A stretch of DNA of 64,000 bases, from positions 4,960,001 through 5,024,000 of the forward strand of contig NZ_CP059165.1 of assembly GCF_013466425.1 (NCBI RefSeq). The letters are read 5' to 3'. Positions 16,456 to 25,189 of this stretch are shown here, in pieces. The stretch is from Mycobacterium vicinigordonae. Its GTDB lineage: Bacteria; Actinomycetota; Actinomycetes; Mycobacteriales; Mycobacteriaceae. The stretch's first letter is position 1. Every line of letters begins with the position of its first letter. The notes beneath the pieces are model-generated. The model ran no database searches and had not been told where the DNA came from. It worked only from the letters and a program-made list of their open reading frames with translations. The position numbers and the translations under genes were made by a program.

Positions 16456-17022
16456 ATGACGGACTCAGCACTCGATGCCTTGGAGACTGCGCGGTCGCAG
16501 CTGACACCCCGGCTGAAAGCCATCAACATGGCCCAGTGGAACAACACCACTACGTGCCCCGAATGGAACTTGCGGCAATTGGTGAATCACGTCGTGGGTC
16601 TGCATCACCGCATCGCGCGGATCCTTCGGGGCGGCAGCCGCGAGCAGTTCATCGCGACGCGGGAAGACGACTGGCTCGGGACCGACCACATTGCGGCGTG
16701 GCAGCGGGGTACCAACGCACTGGATGACGCGATCGGCTCCCTGGCGGACCTCAATACCGTTGTGGCCTACCGGGTTCCGCTTCCCGCCCGCGACGCGGTC
16801 GGTCTCGTCGCGTTCGACACCGCCATCCACATCTGGGACATCTCCCGTGCGATTGGGTTCGACGAGCGACTCGACGACGCACTGGTCGAGTTCGCGCTGG
16901 ACTTCATCGAATGGGTGCTGAACGAACCCCGCTTGTCGTTCTTCACGCCGCCGGTAGGCCCGCCTCCGTCGGGGGCAGCTCCGCAGGGTCGGCTCCTCTA
17001 CCTTGCCGGCCGCGAACCCTGA
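16456..17022 (+). CDS. Maleylpyruvate isomerase-like / TIGR03086 family metal-binding protein
   Basis: A 188-residue DinB/mycothiol-S-transferase-fold protein. WNNTTTCPEWNLRQLVNHVV with the following GLHHR holds the first conserved metal-binding His; the second is in FDTAIHIWDISRAIG. This is the pattern of actinobacterial mycothiol-dependent maleylpyruvate isomerase N-terminal domains and TIGR03086 proteins. GGAGGAGGAG ends about 10 bases before ATG 16456, which decides the start over ATG 16432. Likely role: mycothiol-linked detoxification. Substrate unknown. Confidence 0.8.
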   Translation: MTDSALDALETARSQLTPRLKAINMAQWNNTTTCPEWNLRQLVNHVVGLHHRIARILRGGSREQFIATREDDWLGTDHIAAWQRGTNALDDAIGSLADLNTVVAYRVPLPARDAVGLVAFDTAIHIWDISRAIGFDERLDDALVEFALDFIEWVLNEPRLSFFTPPVGPPPSGAAPQGRLLYLAGREP

Positions 17023-17135
17023 GCGCGCGGCATTGACCTGCGAGAAGGGGACCCCGCTGGCTAGGATGAGGGAAATCACGCGGACTGCTTGGGGCTGGTC
17101 ACCGGCCGCTCGGAGTGCGATTAAGGGGGCTGTAG

Positions 17136-17525
17136 ATGGTGACGAGAGCGATTGCGCTGGTCGTCTTTGCCGTCGGCCTGGCCGCGCCGGCCTACGCGGA
17201 CTCCACCGACGACGCGTTCATCACCAACCTCAAGACCTCCGGCATGGACTACGGGGCACCCGATCGAGCCATCCAGGTCGCGAAAACTGTGGTTTGCGGC
17301 TCGCTGAGCACCGACCCCAACACCAGCAACGCCGACCTTGTCACCAAGGTCGCCAATGCCACCAACTGGCCAGCGCTCAATGCCGCATACTTCACCGGCG
17401 CGGCGATCCAGGCCTACTGCCCCCAATACGGCTCGCTGACCGCGCCGTCGGTGCCCAGTAAGGTGCCACCCGGCCCTAGTCCCGCTGCGCCCACATCACC
17501 CTCGCCAACTGTTCAATCGGCGTAA
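17136..17525 (+). CDS. DUF732 family small secreted protein
   Basis: A 129-residue protein with a clear signal peptide, MVTRAIALVVFAVGLAAPAY with cleavage at AYA-D. The mature domain matches mycobacterial DUF732: DDAFITNLKTSGMDYGAPDR, then VVCGSL and a second Cys in IQAYCPQYG, which probably pair. A Pro/Ser-rich tail follows. DUF732 proteins are abundant, mycobacteria-specific and of unknown function, probably periplasmic or in the cell envelope. Confidence 0.85.
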   Translation: MVTRAIALVVFAVGLAAPAYADSTDDAFITNLKTSGMDYGAPDRAIQVAKTVVCGSLSTDPNTSNADLVTKVANATNWPALNAAYFTGAAIQAYCPQYGSLTAPSVPSKVPPGPSPAAPTSPSPTVQSA

Positions 17526-17867
17526 GTGGCGTTCGGCCTGGCACACCCGTGAGCACTCGCGGATGCCGTCCTTGCGGGATGGGCAGCTCAGGCAGTCGCA
17601 CCGCTGGTCCGCCGAATCTCGATCACCTGACTGACGTCGGGTAGCGATCTGCCAGGTGTAATCCCACGGGTCGCGCACCATAGCACGGCGGGTCCCGTAG
17701 GCCTGGCCGGTCGGCACCTCCAGCGAGGTGGCCCAGCTACACAGCCGTTGCGGGAGAACGAAATTCGACCAAACTCAGCGTTAATGTGGCTTCACGAGCA
17801 CCGTGCGACGGTACTCGGATTTACGCCAACGCCTACGGCTTTGACGCGGGCCACGGTACTTTGGCCT
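17526..17867. other. Intergenic region holding only the VOC remnant
   Basis: 342 bases between the DUF732 gene and the SRPBCC gene. Apart from the VOC fragment at about 17620-17766, nothing recognisable is present. The sequence just upstream of ATG 17868 is ordinary, with no strong ribosome-binding site. Confidence 0.55.
17620..17766 (-). pseudogene. Remnant of a glyoxalase/VOC gene (C-terminal fragment)
   Basis: On the minus strand one frame reads SLEVPTGQAYGTRRAMVRDP followed by WDYTWQIATRR. This matches the conserved C-terminal end of VOC proteins (typically a YG-x-R segment, then VRDPxGYxWxI). No N-terminal half, start codon or ribosome-binding site precedes it, and the frame runs on into unrelated sequence after QSGD. 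I read it as a decayed gene fragment. Confidence 0.5.
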
Positions 17868-18326
17868 ATGCCGCAAGTAACCGCATCGGTTGTCATCCCC
17901 CACCCAGCGCAAGTCGTCTGGGACTACATCATCGACCCGGACCATTTGTCCATCATCTTGCCCGGCATCGTCTCGGTCGATGCCGGCAAGGAGCCTCCAT
18001 ACGGCCCCGGCGATGTATGGCACGGAGTCAGCCGCTCGTTCGGCATCACCAACAAATGGACCGGCGTCTTCACCCGGGTTGATATCCCCCACGTGATGGA
18101 GATGGAGATAACAGAATCCAGATTCCCCTTCGCCACCATCGACACCCTGGAAGAGGTCGCAAGCGGCACTCGCTACACCTTCCGGGTGACCGGCGACCCG
18201 GCTTTGGGCGGACCACTCGGCCGACTGGTGGACGCCGTCATGTCGATGGCCTTTAAGCGGACGTTGGTCAAGCATCTGGCACGGCTCCCCGCCCACATCG
18301 ATGCATGGGTGTCGGAGAAACGCTGA
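17868..18326 (+). CDS. SRPBCC (START/Bet v1-like) family protein
   Basis: A 152-residue protein beginning MPQVTASVVIPHPAQVVWDY, the usual first strand and helix of SRPBCC ligand-binding folds. It continues with YGPGDVWHGVSRSFG and TRYTFRVTGDPALGGP, and a C-terminal long helix covering the hydrophobic cavity. These proteins bind lipids or aromatic ligands. The frame continues upstream to 17748, but ATG 17868 starts the domain properly. No operon partner. Confidence 0.77.
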   Translation: MPQVTASVVIPHPAQVVWDYIIDPDHLSIILPGIVSVDAGKEPPYGPGDVWHGVSRSFGITNKWTGVFTRVDIPHVMEMEITESRFPFATIDTLEEVASGTRYTFRVTGDPALGGPLGRLVDAVMSMAFKRTLVKHLARLPAHIDAWVSEKR

Positions 18327-18412
18327 CTGTCATACACAACCTGAGCGATAAGGGGCCCAGCCGAGCAGGTGACGAGGCCCCGACTCGAGCGTTGCCCCCG
18401 TAGTCGACATGT

Positions 18413-19483
18413 TTACCCGTGTCGGAACTCGACCACGTCCCCATCGGTCATCACGTAGTCCTTGCCTTCCATTCGGACCTTGCCGGCCGCCTTGGCCGCA
18501 GCGATCGACCCCGCAGCGACCAGGTCGTCGAACGAGACGATCTCGGCCTTGATGAAGCGCTTCTCGAAGTCGGTGTGGATCACCCCAGCCGCCTTCGGCG
18601 CGGTGTCGCCCTGGTGAATCACCCAGGCTCGCGCCTCCTTCGGCCCTGCCGTCAGATAAGTCTGCAGCTTGAGCGTGTGAAAACCCGCCCGCGCCAACGC
18701 ATCCAGGCCACGCTCGGCCTGCCCTATCGACTCCAGCAACTCCGCGGCGGACTCGTCGTCGAGTTCGATCAGCTCGGACTCGATCGCGGCGTCCAGGAAT
18801 ACGGCGTCGGCAGGTGCGACCAGCGAACGCAGCTCGGCGATCCGCGCGGCGTCGGTCAGTACCGCCTCGTCGGCGTTGAAAACATAGAGGAACGGTTTGG
18901 TAGTCAGCAGGTTCAGCTCCCGCAACAGCGAGGTGTCCATGCCCGCGCCGAACAGCGTCGTACCGCCGTCGAGAATCTGCTGCGCGGCCGCGGCCGCGTC
19001 GTACACCGGCTTGCGTTCCTTGTTGGTCCGGGCTTCCTTTTCCAGTCGGGGTAGCGCGCGCTCCAGGGTCTGCATGTCGGCCAAGATCAGTTCGGTCTCG
19101 ACGACCTCGATGTCGGATCGGGGGTCGACCTTGCCTGAGACATGCGTCACATCATCGTCGGCGAACACCCGCACCACCTGGCAAATCGCGTCGCATTCAC
19201 GGATGTGGGCCAGGAACTTGTTGCCCAGTCCGGCCCCCTCCGACGCGCCCTGCACCAGCCCGGCGATGTCGACGAACGTCACCGGCGCCGGGACGATGCG
19301 CTCGGATCCGAAGAGTTCGGCCAGTTTGTCCAGCCGCGGGTCCGGCAGCGACACCACCCCCTCATTCGGTTCGATCGTCGCGAACGGGTAGTTCGCAGCC
19401 ACCACGTTGTTGCGCGTCAACGCGTTGAAGAGGGTCGACTTGCCGACATTGGGCAAACCCACGATTCCCAGGCTCAGGCTCAC
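18413..19483 (-). CDS. ychF: Redox-regulated ATPase YchF (Obg-family GTPase fold)
   Basis: A 356-residue protein that fits Rv1112. P-loop GIVGLPNVGKSTLFNALTR at residues 6-24, switch region NYPFATIEPNEGVV, DxxG-type VDIAGLVQGASEGAGLGNKF, and a TGS-like C-terminal domain (QTYLTAGPKEARAWVIHQGD). The NKxD specificity motif is altered to NADE, as in YchF proteins, which prefer ATP. It binds ribosomes and affects stress responses in other bacteria. It is divergent from the basic membrane protein gene. Confidence 0.95.
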   Translation of the reverse strand: MSLSLGIVGLPNVGKSTLFNALTRNNVVAANYPFATIEPNEGVVSLPDPRLDKLAELFGSERIVPAPVTFVDIAGLVQGASEGAGLGNKFLAHIRECDAICQVVRVFADDDVTHVSGKVDPRSDIEVVETELILADMQTLERALPRLEKEARTNKERKPVYDAAAAAQQILDGGTTLFGAGMDTSLLRELNLLTTKPFLYVFNADEAVLTDAARIAELRSLVAPADAVFLDAAIESELIELDDESAAELLESIGQAERGLDALARAGFHTLKLQTYLTAGPKEARAWVIHQGDTAPKAAGVIHTDFEKRFIKAEIVSFDDLVAAGSIAAAKAAGKVRMEGKDYVMTDGDVVEFRHG

Positions 19484-19594
19484 GGGAAGCCAAGTGTACG
19501 GGTGACGCTCACGGCGAGTGCCCGGCTATATACGGGTCTTTGGCCTGATTGCCGGTACGGTCGACATGTGTCAGCGCAGCGGGAGAGGTCCGCG

Positions 19595-20803
19595 GTGGAG
19601 CCCAACCACCGCTCGATCGTCCCAAGCATCCCAGGGGTGCCGTGGTGGGCGGCTGTCCTCATCGCCGTCGGAGCGACGGCCCTGGGCTACTTGCTGGATG
19701 CTGGGCATAAAGATCTCACGCACACGTTCGCCCTGTTGTACATCGCAGGATGCGTGGCGGCGGTGCTGGCGGTGCGACAGGCGGCGGTGTTCACCGCGGT
19801 CATCCAGCCGCCGCTTATCCTGTTCTGCGCGGTCCCCGGGGCATACTGGCTGTTCCATGGCGGCAAGGTCGACAAGTTCAAAGACTTGCTGATCAACTGC
19901 GGTTACCCGCTGATCGAACGGTTCCCACTGATGCTGGGCACCGCGGGCGGGGTGCTGCTGATCGGGTTGGTCCGCTGGTATTTCGGCAAGAACAGCCGAA
20001 CGGCCCCGTCCGCCGACTCGGCCACGGACGACGTCCCGGCACGAACACAAGCACGGACCCCGCTGCTCACCGAGCTCGCCGCCAAGGTACGCGCCCTGCT
20101 GGCCGGGCTGTCCGGCGAGGAAATCGACGAGGCCGAAGCCCCACCGGCGCACGCCAGAGGGCGGACCACGAGAACCACCCGCCCCGCGCGTAGCGGCACC
20201 CGCTCCGCGCAGCGTCCGGCAGCCCGAACCCGGTCGCGGCACGCCCGCCCAGACGACACATACGCGCCCAGTGACGAGCGCCCGCGCCGCACTACCCGCA
20301 GAAGCGCGGTGCCCTCACCCGACGCGGGCGACTTCGACCCCGCCGACCCGCCCCGCCGGCCGCGGCGTCGGCGACCCGACCCAGACACCGATCTGGGTGC
20401 TCCGCCCCCGCGGGAGGCGCGCCGCGAGCCGCGCACGCGGCGCAACCCCTATGAGCGGCCGTACGAACGCCCCTACGACCGTCCCGAGCCGCGCAGCAGC
20501 CGCTTCGACCGGTACGAAACCTACGATCGGCCCGAGCCGCCGGCCCGCGGCGAACGCCGCAGCCGCCACGAGCGCCTTGCGCCCGAGCCGTACCCGCCCT
20601 ACGAGCCGCCTCGTCGACGCACCGCGCCGGCAGGTTCTGGCGGTGGCACCCCAACTCACCACCCGATTTCGCAGGTGCGGTATCGCGGCCAGCCCCCACG
20701 TAACGATCCGCGCGGCGAGCCCCTCGACGAGCCGCGTGGGACTGGCCGCAACCGCCCGCGTGCCTCACGCCGACCACCCGCCGAATGGGAATACGACGGC
20801 TGA
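19595..20803 (+). CDS. Membrane protein with long basic disordered tail (Rv1111c-like)
   Basis: A 402-residue protein. The first about 130 residues form four membrane helices (SIPGVPWWAAVLIAVGATAL; TFALLYIAGCVAAVLAV; VIQPPLILFCAVPGAYWLF; LMLGTAGGVLLIGLVRWYF). The remaining about 260 residues are a cytoplasmic, Arg/Pro-rich, low-complexity tail with repeats of the type RPYERPYERPYDRPEP. GTG 19595 is preferred because GGGAGAGG lies 7 bases upstream; GTG 19568 is an alternative. NCBI-style annotation would call it a DUF6542 protein (from memory). The disordered basic tail could bind RNA, DNA or acidic partners. Confidence 0.75.
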   Translation: MEPNHRSIVPSIPGVPWWAAVLIAVGATALGYLLDAGHKDLTHTFALLYIAGCVAAVLAVRQAAVFTAVIQPPLILFCAVPGAYWLFHGGKVDKFKDLLINCGYPLIERFPLMLGTAGGVLLIGLVRWYFGKNSRTAPSADSATDDVPARTQARTPLLTELAAKVRALLAGLSGEEIDEAEAPPAHARGRTTRTTRPARSGTRSAQRPAARTRSRHARPDDTYAPSDERPRRTTRRSAVPSPDAGDFDPADPPRRPRRRRPDPDTDLGAPPPREARREPRTRRNPYERPYERPYDRPEPRSSRFDRYETYDRPEPPARGERRSRHERLAPEPYPPYEPPRRRTAPAGSGGGTPTHHPISQVRYRGQPPRNDPRGEPLDEPRGTGRNRPRASRRPPAEWEYDG

Positions 20804-20821
20804 GCCGCAGTAGCGCCGCGA

Positions 20822-21841
20822 TCAGCCTTTCGATCGGGCCGGTCGGATCTCCCTCGGCAGCGCGAACACCAGCGTCTCGTTCGCCGTCGTCACCGGTTGA
20901 ACCAGGCCGTAGCCGTGTTCAGCCAGCCGCTCGAGCACACCGCGGACTAGCACCTCGGGCACCGACGCGCCCGACGTCACACCGACCGTCGTGACGCCGT
21001 CCAGCCAGGCCGGATCGATGTCGTCGGCCCAATCCACCAGATACGCAGCCCGCGAGCCGGCGCCCAGCGCCACCTCAACCAGCCGCACCGAATTCGACGA
21101 GTTGCGCGAACCCACCACGATCACCAGCTCGCACTCCGGCGCCATCGCCTTCACCGCGACCTGCCGGTTCTGTGTCGCGTAGCAGATATCGTCGCTGGGC
21201 GGATCCTGCAGCTTGGGAAAACGCTCCCGCAACCGCCCGACGATCTCCATGGTCTCGTCGACCGACAGCGTGGTCTGCGACAACCAGATCACTTTGTCCT
21301 CGTCGCGCACGTTGACGTGCTGCACCGACTCGACCCCGTCGACCAGCTGTACATGGTCGGGCGCCTCCCCGGCCGTGCCAATGACCTCCTCGTGGCCTTC
21401 ATGACCGATCAGCAGGATGTCGTAGTCGTCCCTTGCGAAGCGCTTGGCCTCGTTGTGCACCTTGGTGACCAGCGGGCAGGTGGCGTCGATGGTCTGCAGG
21501 TTGCGCTCGGCCGCCGCGGCGTAGACCGTCGGTGCGACCCCGTGCGCGGAGAAGACGACGATCGCGCCCTCGGGCACCTGATCGGTTTCCTGAACGAACA
21601 CCGCGCCGGCCTTGGCCAGCGTGTCCACCACGTGCCGGTTGTGCACGATCTCGTGCCGCACATAGACGGGTGCGCCGTGCTTTTCCAAGGCGCGTTCGAC
21701 GGTCTCTACGGCCCGATCAACCCCGGCGCAGTAACCGCGCGGCTCGGCCAGCAGCACCCGCTTGCGGGTCGGGGCGTCGGCTAGCGAGCTGGCAACTGAG
21801 CTCGAAGCACCGGGAATCCCCATGTCGACAGTGGGCACCAT
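20822..21841 (-). CDS. ispH: 4-hydroxy-3-methylbut-2-enyl diphosphate reductase
   Basis: A 339-residue enzyme (LytB2/IspH, Rv1110) catalysing the last step of the MEP pathway to IPP and DMAPP. The three cysteines that bind the 4Fe-4S cluster are in [31 protein letters not shown] and [11 protein letters not shown]. Conserved histidines are in [12 protein letters not shown] and [13 protein letters not shown]. The [14 protein letters not shown] block binds the diphosphate. It feeds isoprenoid precursors to the Z-prenyl synthase encoded near 44 kb. Confidence 0.96.
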   Translation of the reverse strand: MVPTVDMGIPGASSSVASSLADAPTRKRVLLAEPRGYCAGVDRAVETVERALEKHGAPVYVRHEIVHNRHVVDTLAKAGAVFVQETDQVPEGAIVVFSAHGVAPTVYAAAAERNLQTIDATCPLVTKVHNEAKRFARDDYDILLIGHEGHEEVIGTAGEAPDHVQLVDGVESVQHVNVRDEDKVIWLSQTTLSVDETMEIVGRLRERFPKLQDPPSDDICYATQNRQVAVKAMAPECELVIVVGSRNSSNSVRLVEVALGAGSRAAYLVDWADDIDPAWLDGVTTVGVTSGASVPEVLVRGVLERLAEHGYGLVQPVTTANETLVFALPREIRPARSKG

Positions 21842-21940
21842 GGGGTCCAGGGTACTTTCCGCGGCGACCGCCGTGCCATTTCGCTGGACCGGGGCGTGCT
21901 CAGCTTGGAGTTAGCCGCTGCTTGAGGCAGTCTTGGAGCC

Positions 21941-22534
21941 ATGGCTACTGCACCGTACGGGGTTCGGCTGCTGGTCGGCGCGGCGACAGTCGCCGTCGAG
22001 GAGACGATGAGACTTCCGAAAACCATTCTGATGTACCCGATGACCCTGGCCAGCCAGGCCGCACACCTGGTGATGCGGTTCCAGCAGAACATCGCTGAAC
22101 TAGTCATCAAGGGCGACACCACGTTGGAGTCGATCTTCCCGCCGAAGGACGAGCAGCCAGAGTGGGCGACGTTCGACGAGGATCTGGAGGTCCTGGACGG
22201 CGGCCAAGGCGGATTCTCGTCCATTCCGGTCGACGGGATCGACGGCGACCGCCGCGCCGAGGGGCGCTTTGCGCTGTATTCGGTGTCCGACTCCGCCGAG
22301 TCCGCCGACCCGCCGGCTGCCAAGCAGCCGAGCAAGGCGTCCAGCGTGCCGGTACCGGCCGTGGCAACCGAACTCGACTACCCGCAGCTCACCTTGGCGC
22401 AGCTGCGCGCCCGGCTGCAGTCGCTGGACGTCGCTGAGCTGGAGGCGCTGCTGGCCTACGAGCAGGCCACCAAGGCCCGTGCCCCGTTCCAGACGCTGCT
22501 GGCCAACAGGATCACCCGCGCATCGGCGAAGTGA
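21941..22534 (+). CDS. Lipid-droplet-associated protein (Rv1109c-like)
   Basis: A 197-residue protein of a conserved mycobacterial family annotated as lipid-droplet-associated. The N-terminus ([20 protein letters not shown] and [20 protein letters not shown]) is amphipathic or hydrophobic, suited to a lipid surface. The C-terminus [20 protein letters not shown] with [14 protein letters not shown] is a helical module. The stop overlaps the xseA GTG start (GTGA), so the two are translationally coupled despite unrelated roles. Confidence 0.8.
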   Translation: MATAPYGVRLLVGAATVAVEETMRLPKTILMYPMTLASQAAHLVMRFQQNIAELVIKGDTTLESIFPPKDEQPEWATFDEDLEVLDGGQGGFSSIPVDGIDGDRRAEGRFALYSVSDSAESADPPAAKQPSKASSVPVPAVATELDYPQLTLAQLRARLQSLDVAELEALLAYEQATKARAPFQTLLANRITRASAK

Positions 22535-23778
22535 CTCGCGGCGCTGCGCCGCGACCGGAGGCGAACTCGCCGGAGAACCCGTTCCCGGTGCGCGCCGTCG
22601 CCATCCGGGTGGCCGGCTGGATCGACCGGCTCGGGACCGTTTGGGTGGAGGGCCAGCTGGCGCAGATCAACATGCGGCCCAACACCAACACGGTCTTCAT
22701 GACATTGCGCGACCCCGCCGCCGACATGTCCCTGACGGTGACCTGCTCGCGTGACCTGGTGCTCAATGCACCGGTGAAGCTGGCCGAAGGCACCCAGGTG
22801 GTGGTGTGCGGCAAACCCTCGTTTTACACCGGACGAGGTACATTCTCGTTGCGGCTCAATGAGATTCGGGCCATCGGTGTCGGCGAGCTGCTGGCCCGCA
22901 TCGACCGGCTGCGCCGGCTACTAGACGCCGAGGGTCTGTTCGACCCGCGGCTCAAGCGCCCGATTCCCTTTCTGCCCAACACGATCGGGCTGATCTCGAG
23001 CAGGGCCAGTCACGCCGAACGGGACGTGACGACGGTGGCCTCGGCGCGCTGGCCAGCGGTGCGTTTCGCCATTCGGCACGCTGCCGTGCAGGGCGTGAAC
23101 GCCGTCGCACAGATCGTCGAGGCGCTCCAGGACCTCGACCGGAATCCAGAGGTCGACGTGATCGTGCTGGCCCGCGGCGGCGGCAGCACCGAGGACCTGC
23201 TGCCCTTCTCCGACGAGACGCTGTGCCGCGCGATCTCGGCCTGCCTGACACCGGTGATCAGCGCGGTCGGACACGAGCCCGACAACCCGCTGTGCGACCT
23301 GGTTGCCGATCTACGTGCGGCCACCCCTACCGATGCCGCCAAGAAAGTAGTTCCTGACGCCGCCGCCGAGCAGCGGCTGATCGCGGACCTGCGCCAGCGC
23401 AACGGCCAAGCGTTGCGCAACTGGGTGACCCGCGAACAGCGCGCCCTGGCGCACCTGCGCAGCCGTCCCGCGCTGGCCGACCCGCTGCGGATGCTAACCA
23501 CGCGGGCCGAGGAGATTTCGCGCGCACGTTCGGCACTCCGCCGCGACGTCAACCGGATGCTCGCTGTCGAGACCGAGCGCGTCGGACATCTGCGAGCCCG
23601 ACTGTCTACGCTGGGACCGGCGGCAACCCTGGCGCGCGGTTACGCGGTGGTCCAGGTGGCGGCGACGGGCGCAGTGCTGCGGTCCGTCGACGACGCTGTC
23701 GCCGGCACCGAGCTGCGGGTGCGCGTTGCCGACGGTGCTATCGCAGCGCTAAGCGAAGGACTGACCGATGGATCCTGA
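22531..23778 (+). CDS. xseA: Exodeoxyribonuclease VII large subunit
   Basis: A 415-residue subunit (Rv1108c) of ExoVII, which degrades single-stranded DNA to oligonucleotides. An N-terminal OB-fold ([20 protein letters not shown] onward) precedes the catalytic domain with [18 protein letters not shown], then [20 protein letters not shown] and [21 protein letters not shown] helical region and LARGYAVVQ follow. GTG 22531 lies in a GTGA overlap with the upstream gene. The 3' end overlaps xseB by 11 bases. Confidence 0.95.
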   Translation: MTRGAAPRPEANSPENPFPVRAVAIRVAGWIDRLGTVWVEGQLAQINMRPNTNTVFMTLRDPAADMSLTVTCSRDLVLNAPVKLAEGTQVVVCGKPSFYTGRGTFSLRLNEIRAIGVGELLARIDRLRRLLDAEGLFDPRLKRPIPFLPNTIGLISSRASHAERDVTTVASARWPAVRFAIRHAAVQGVNAVAQIVEALQDLDRNPEVDVIVLARGGGSTEDLLPFSDETLCRAISACLTPVISAVGHEPDNPLCDLVADLRAATPTDAAKKVVPDAAAEQRLIADLRQRNGQALRNWVTREQRALAHLRSRPALADPLRMLTTRAEEISRARSALRRDVNRMLAVETERVGHLRARLSTLGPAATLARGYAVVQVAATGAVLRSVDDAVAGTELRVRVADGAIAALSEGLTDGS

Positions 23779-24007
23779 CCCCGAGCACGATTCGACTACA
23801 CCTATTAGTCAGCTCGGCTATGAAAATTGTCGGGACGAGCTGGTCGAAGTGGTGCGGCTGCTGGAGCAGGGCGGATTGGATCTCGATGCGTCGCTGCGGC
23901 TTTGGGAAAGAGGCGAACAACTAGCCAAAAGATGCGAGGAACACTTAGCTGGCGCCCGGCAACGAGTGGCCGACGCGCTGGCCGCCGGCGAGTCCGACCC
24001 GAGCTGA
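23768..24007 (+). CDS. xseB: Exodeoxyribonuclease VII small subunit
   Basis: A 79-residue protein (Rv1107c). The conserved helical hairpin contains [20 protein letters not shown], then [20 protein letters not shown]. It binds along the coiled-coil arms of XseA to form active ExoVII. ATG 23768 lies inside the end of xseA, an arrangement expected for subunits made in fixed ratio. The last gene of this operon; the sterol dehydrogenase promoter follows. Confidence 0.94.
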   Translation: MDPDPEHDSTTPISQLGYENCRDELVEVVRLLEQGGLDLDASLRLWERGEQLAKRCEEHLAGARQRVADALAAGESDPS

Positions 24008-24044
24008 TTCTCGTCGAATCCAGACGCTGGGTTTTGTTCCAAAT

Positions 24045-24058
24045 TGGAACACGTTTCA
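24045..24058. promoter_or_regulatory. KstR-type operator upstream of hsd
   Basis: TGGAACACGTTTCA fits the published KstR consensus TNNAACNNGTTNNA at every fixed position. KstR represses mycobacterial cholesterol-catabolism genes until a cholesterol-derived CoA ester binds it. The site sits just upstream of the proposed -10 element (24061-24066), where bound repressor would block RNA polymerase. A second perfect palindrome, GTTCCAA-A-TTGGAAC (24036-24050), overlaps its left half. Confidence 0.75.
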
Positions 24059-24060
24059 GT

Positions 24061-24066
24061 TATGCT
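24061..24066 (+). promoter_or_regulatory. Candidate -10 element of hsd (leaderless transcript)
   Basis: TATGCT fits the mycobacterial TANNNT -10 consensus and ends 7 bases before ATG 24074, the spacing expected if transcription starts at the A of that ATG. This would make hsd leaderless and explains why no ribosome-binding site is visible before either candidate start. Confidence 0.5.
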
Positions 24067-24073
24067 CCCCCGC

Positions 24074-25189
24074 ATGGGTGATGCATCTCTCACAACCGAA
24101 CTCGGCAGCGTCCTGGTCACCGGCGGCTCGGGCTTCGTCGGCGCCAACCTGGTCAAGACCTTGTTGGATCGCGGACATCGAGTCCGGTCCTTCGACCGCG
24201 CTCCCTCACCACTGCCGCAGCACCCCAAATTGCAGGTGTTGCAGGGCGATATCACCGACAAGGCCGTCTGCGAAGCCGCGGTTGACGACATCGACACGAT
24301 CATTCACACCGCGGCCATCATCGAGCTGATGGGCGGCGCCTCGGTTACCGAGGAGTACCGGCAGCGCAGCTTCTCGGTCAATGTCGGCGGCACCGAGAAC
24401 CTGGTCACGGCCGGCCGCGCGGCCGGCGTCAAGAGGTTCGTCTATACCGCATCCAACAGCGTGGTGATGGGTGGGCAGGAAATCTCCAACGGAGACGAGA
24501 CCATGCCCTACACCACCCGATTCAACGATCTCTACACCGAGACCAAGGTGGCGGCGGAGAAGTACGTGCTGGCGCAGAACGGCGTCGACGGCATGCTCAC
24601 CTGCTCGGTCCGGCCCAGCGGCATCTGGGGCACCGGCGACCAGACCATGTTCCGCAAAGTGTTCGAGAGCGTGATCAAGGGCCACACCAAGGTGCTGGTG
24701 GGCCCCAAGTCGGCGAAGCTGGATAACTCCTACGTGCACAACCTGATTCACGGCTTCATCCTGGCCGGCGAACACCTGGTGCCCGGCGGCACCGCGCCCG
24801 GTCAGGCGTATTTCATCAACGACGGCGAACCGATCAATATGTTCGAGTTCGCCCGCCCGGTGATGGAAGCGTGCGGCGTAAAGTGGCCGACGATCCGGAT
24901 TCCCGCTCCCCCGGTGCGTGCCGCGATGACGGCGTGGCAGCGGTTGCACTTCCAATTCGGCGCGCCCGCACCGCTTCTCGAGCCGTTGGCGATTGAGCGC
25001 ATCGCCATCAACAACTACTTCTCTATCGCCAAGGCTGGCCGCGACCTCGGTTACCAACCGTTATTCACCACCGAGCAGGCGCTCAAGGAGTGCCTGCCGT
25101 ACTACGTCGATCTGTTCCACAAGATGAAGGCCGAGGCTCTAGCCGCCAAGAAAGCCGGCAAGAAAGCGGCAGCAGCTACCGGAAACTGA
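24074..25189 (+). CDS. hsd: Cholesterol dehydrogenase / 3-beta-hydroxysteroid dehydrogenase
   Basis: An extended short-chain dehydrogenase of 371 residues (375 if ATG 24062 is used). The NAD-binding motif LVTGGSGFVGANLVKTLLD is at the N-terminus. The catalytic triad region has Ser in FVYTASNSVVMGG and YxxxK in LYTETKVAAEKYV. The C-terminus is Lys/Ala-rich. The M. tuberculosis counterpart Rv1106c oxidises cholesterol to cholestenone. The KstR box fits this role. The 3' end overlaps the convergent esterase gene by 14 bases. ATG 24074 is preferred from the -10 spacing. Confidence 0.92.
   Translation: MGDASLTTELGSVLVTGGSGFVGANLVKTLLDRGHRVRSFDRAPSPLPQHPKLQVLQGDITDKAVCEAAVDDIDTIIHTAAIIELMGGASVTEEYRQRSFSVNVGGTENLVTAGRAAGVKRFVYTASNSVVMGGQEISNGDETMPYTTRFNDLYTETKVAAEKYVLAQNGVDGMLTCSVRPSGIWGTGDQTMFRKVFESVIKGHTKVLVGPKSAKLDNSYVHNLIHGFILAGEHLVPGGTAPGQAYFINDGEPINMFEFARPVMEACGVKWPTIRIPAPPVRAAMTAWQRLHFQFGAPAPLLEPLAIERIAINNYFSIAKAGRDLGYQPLFTTEQALKECLPYYVDLFHKMKAEALAAKKAGKKAAAATGN

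Noticed and set aside
23768..23778. Possible frameshift between xseA and xseB.
   Set aside because: Both frames are complete; an 11-base overlap is normal for these subunit genes.
24206..25057. Minus-strand 283-codon frame over hsd.
   Set aside because: Antisense shadow of the steroid dehydrogenase; the real strand carries all catalytic motifs.
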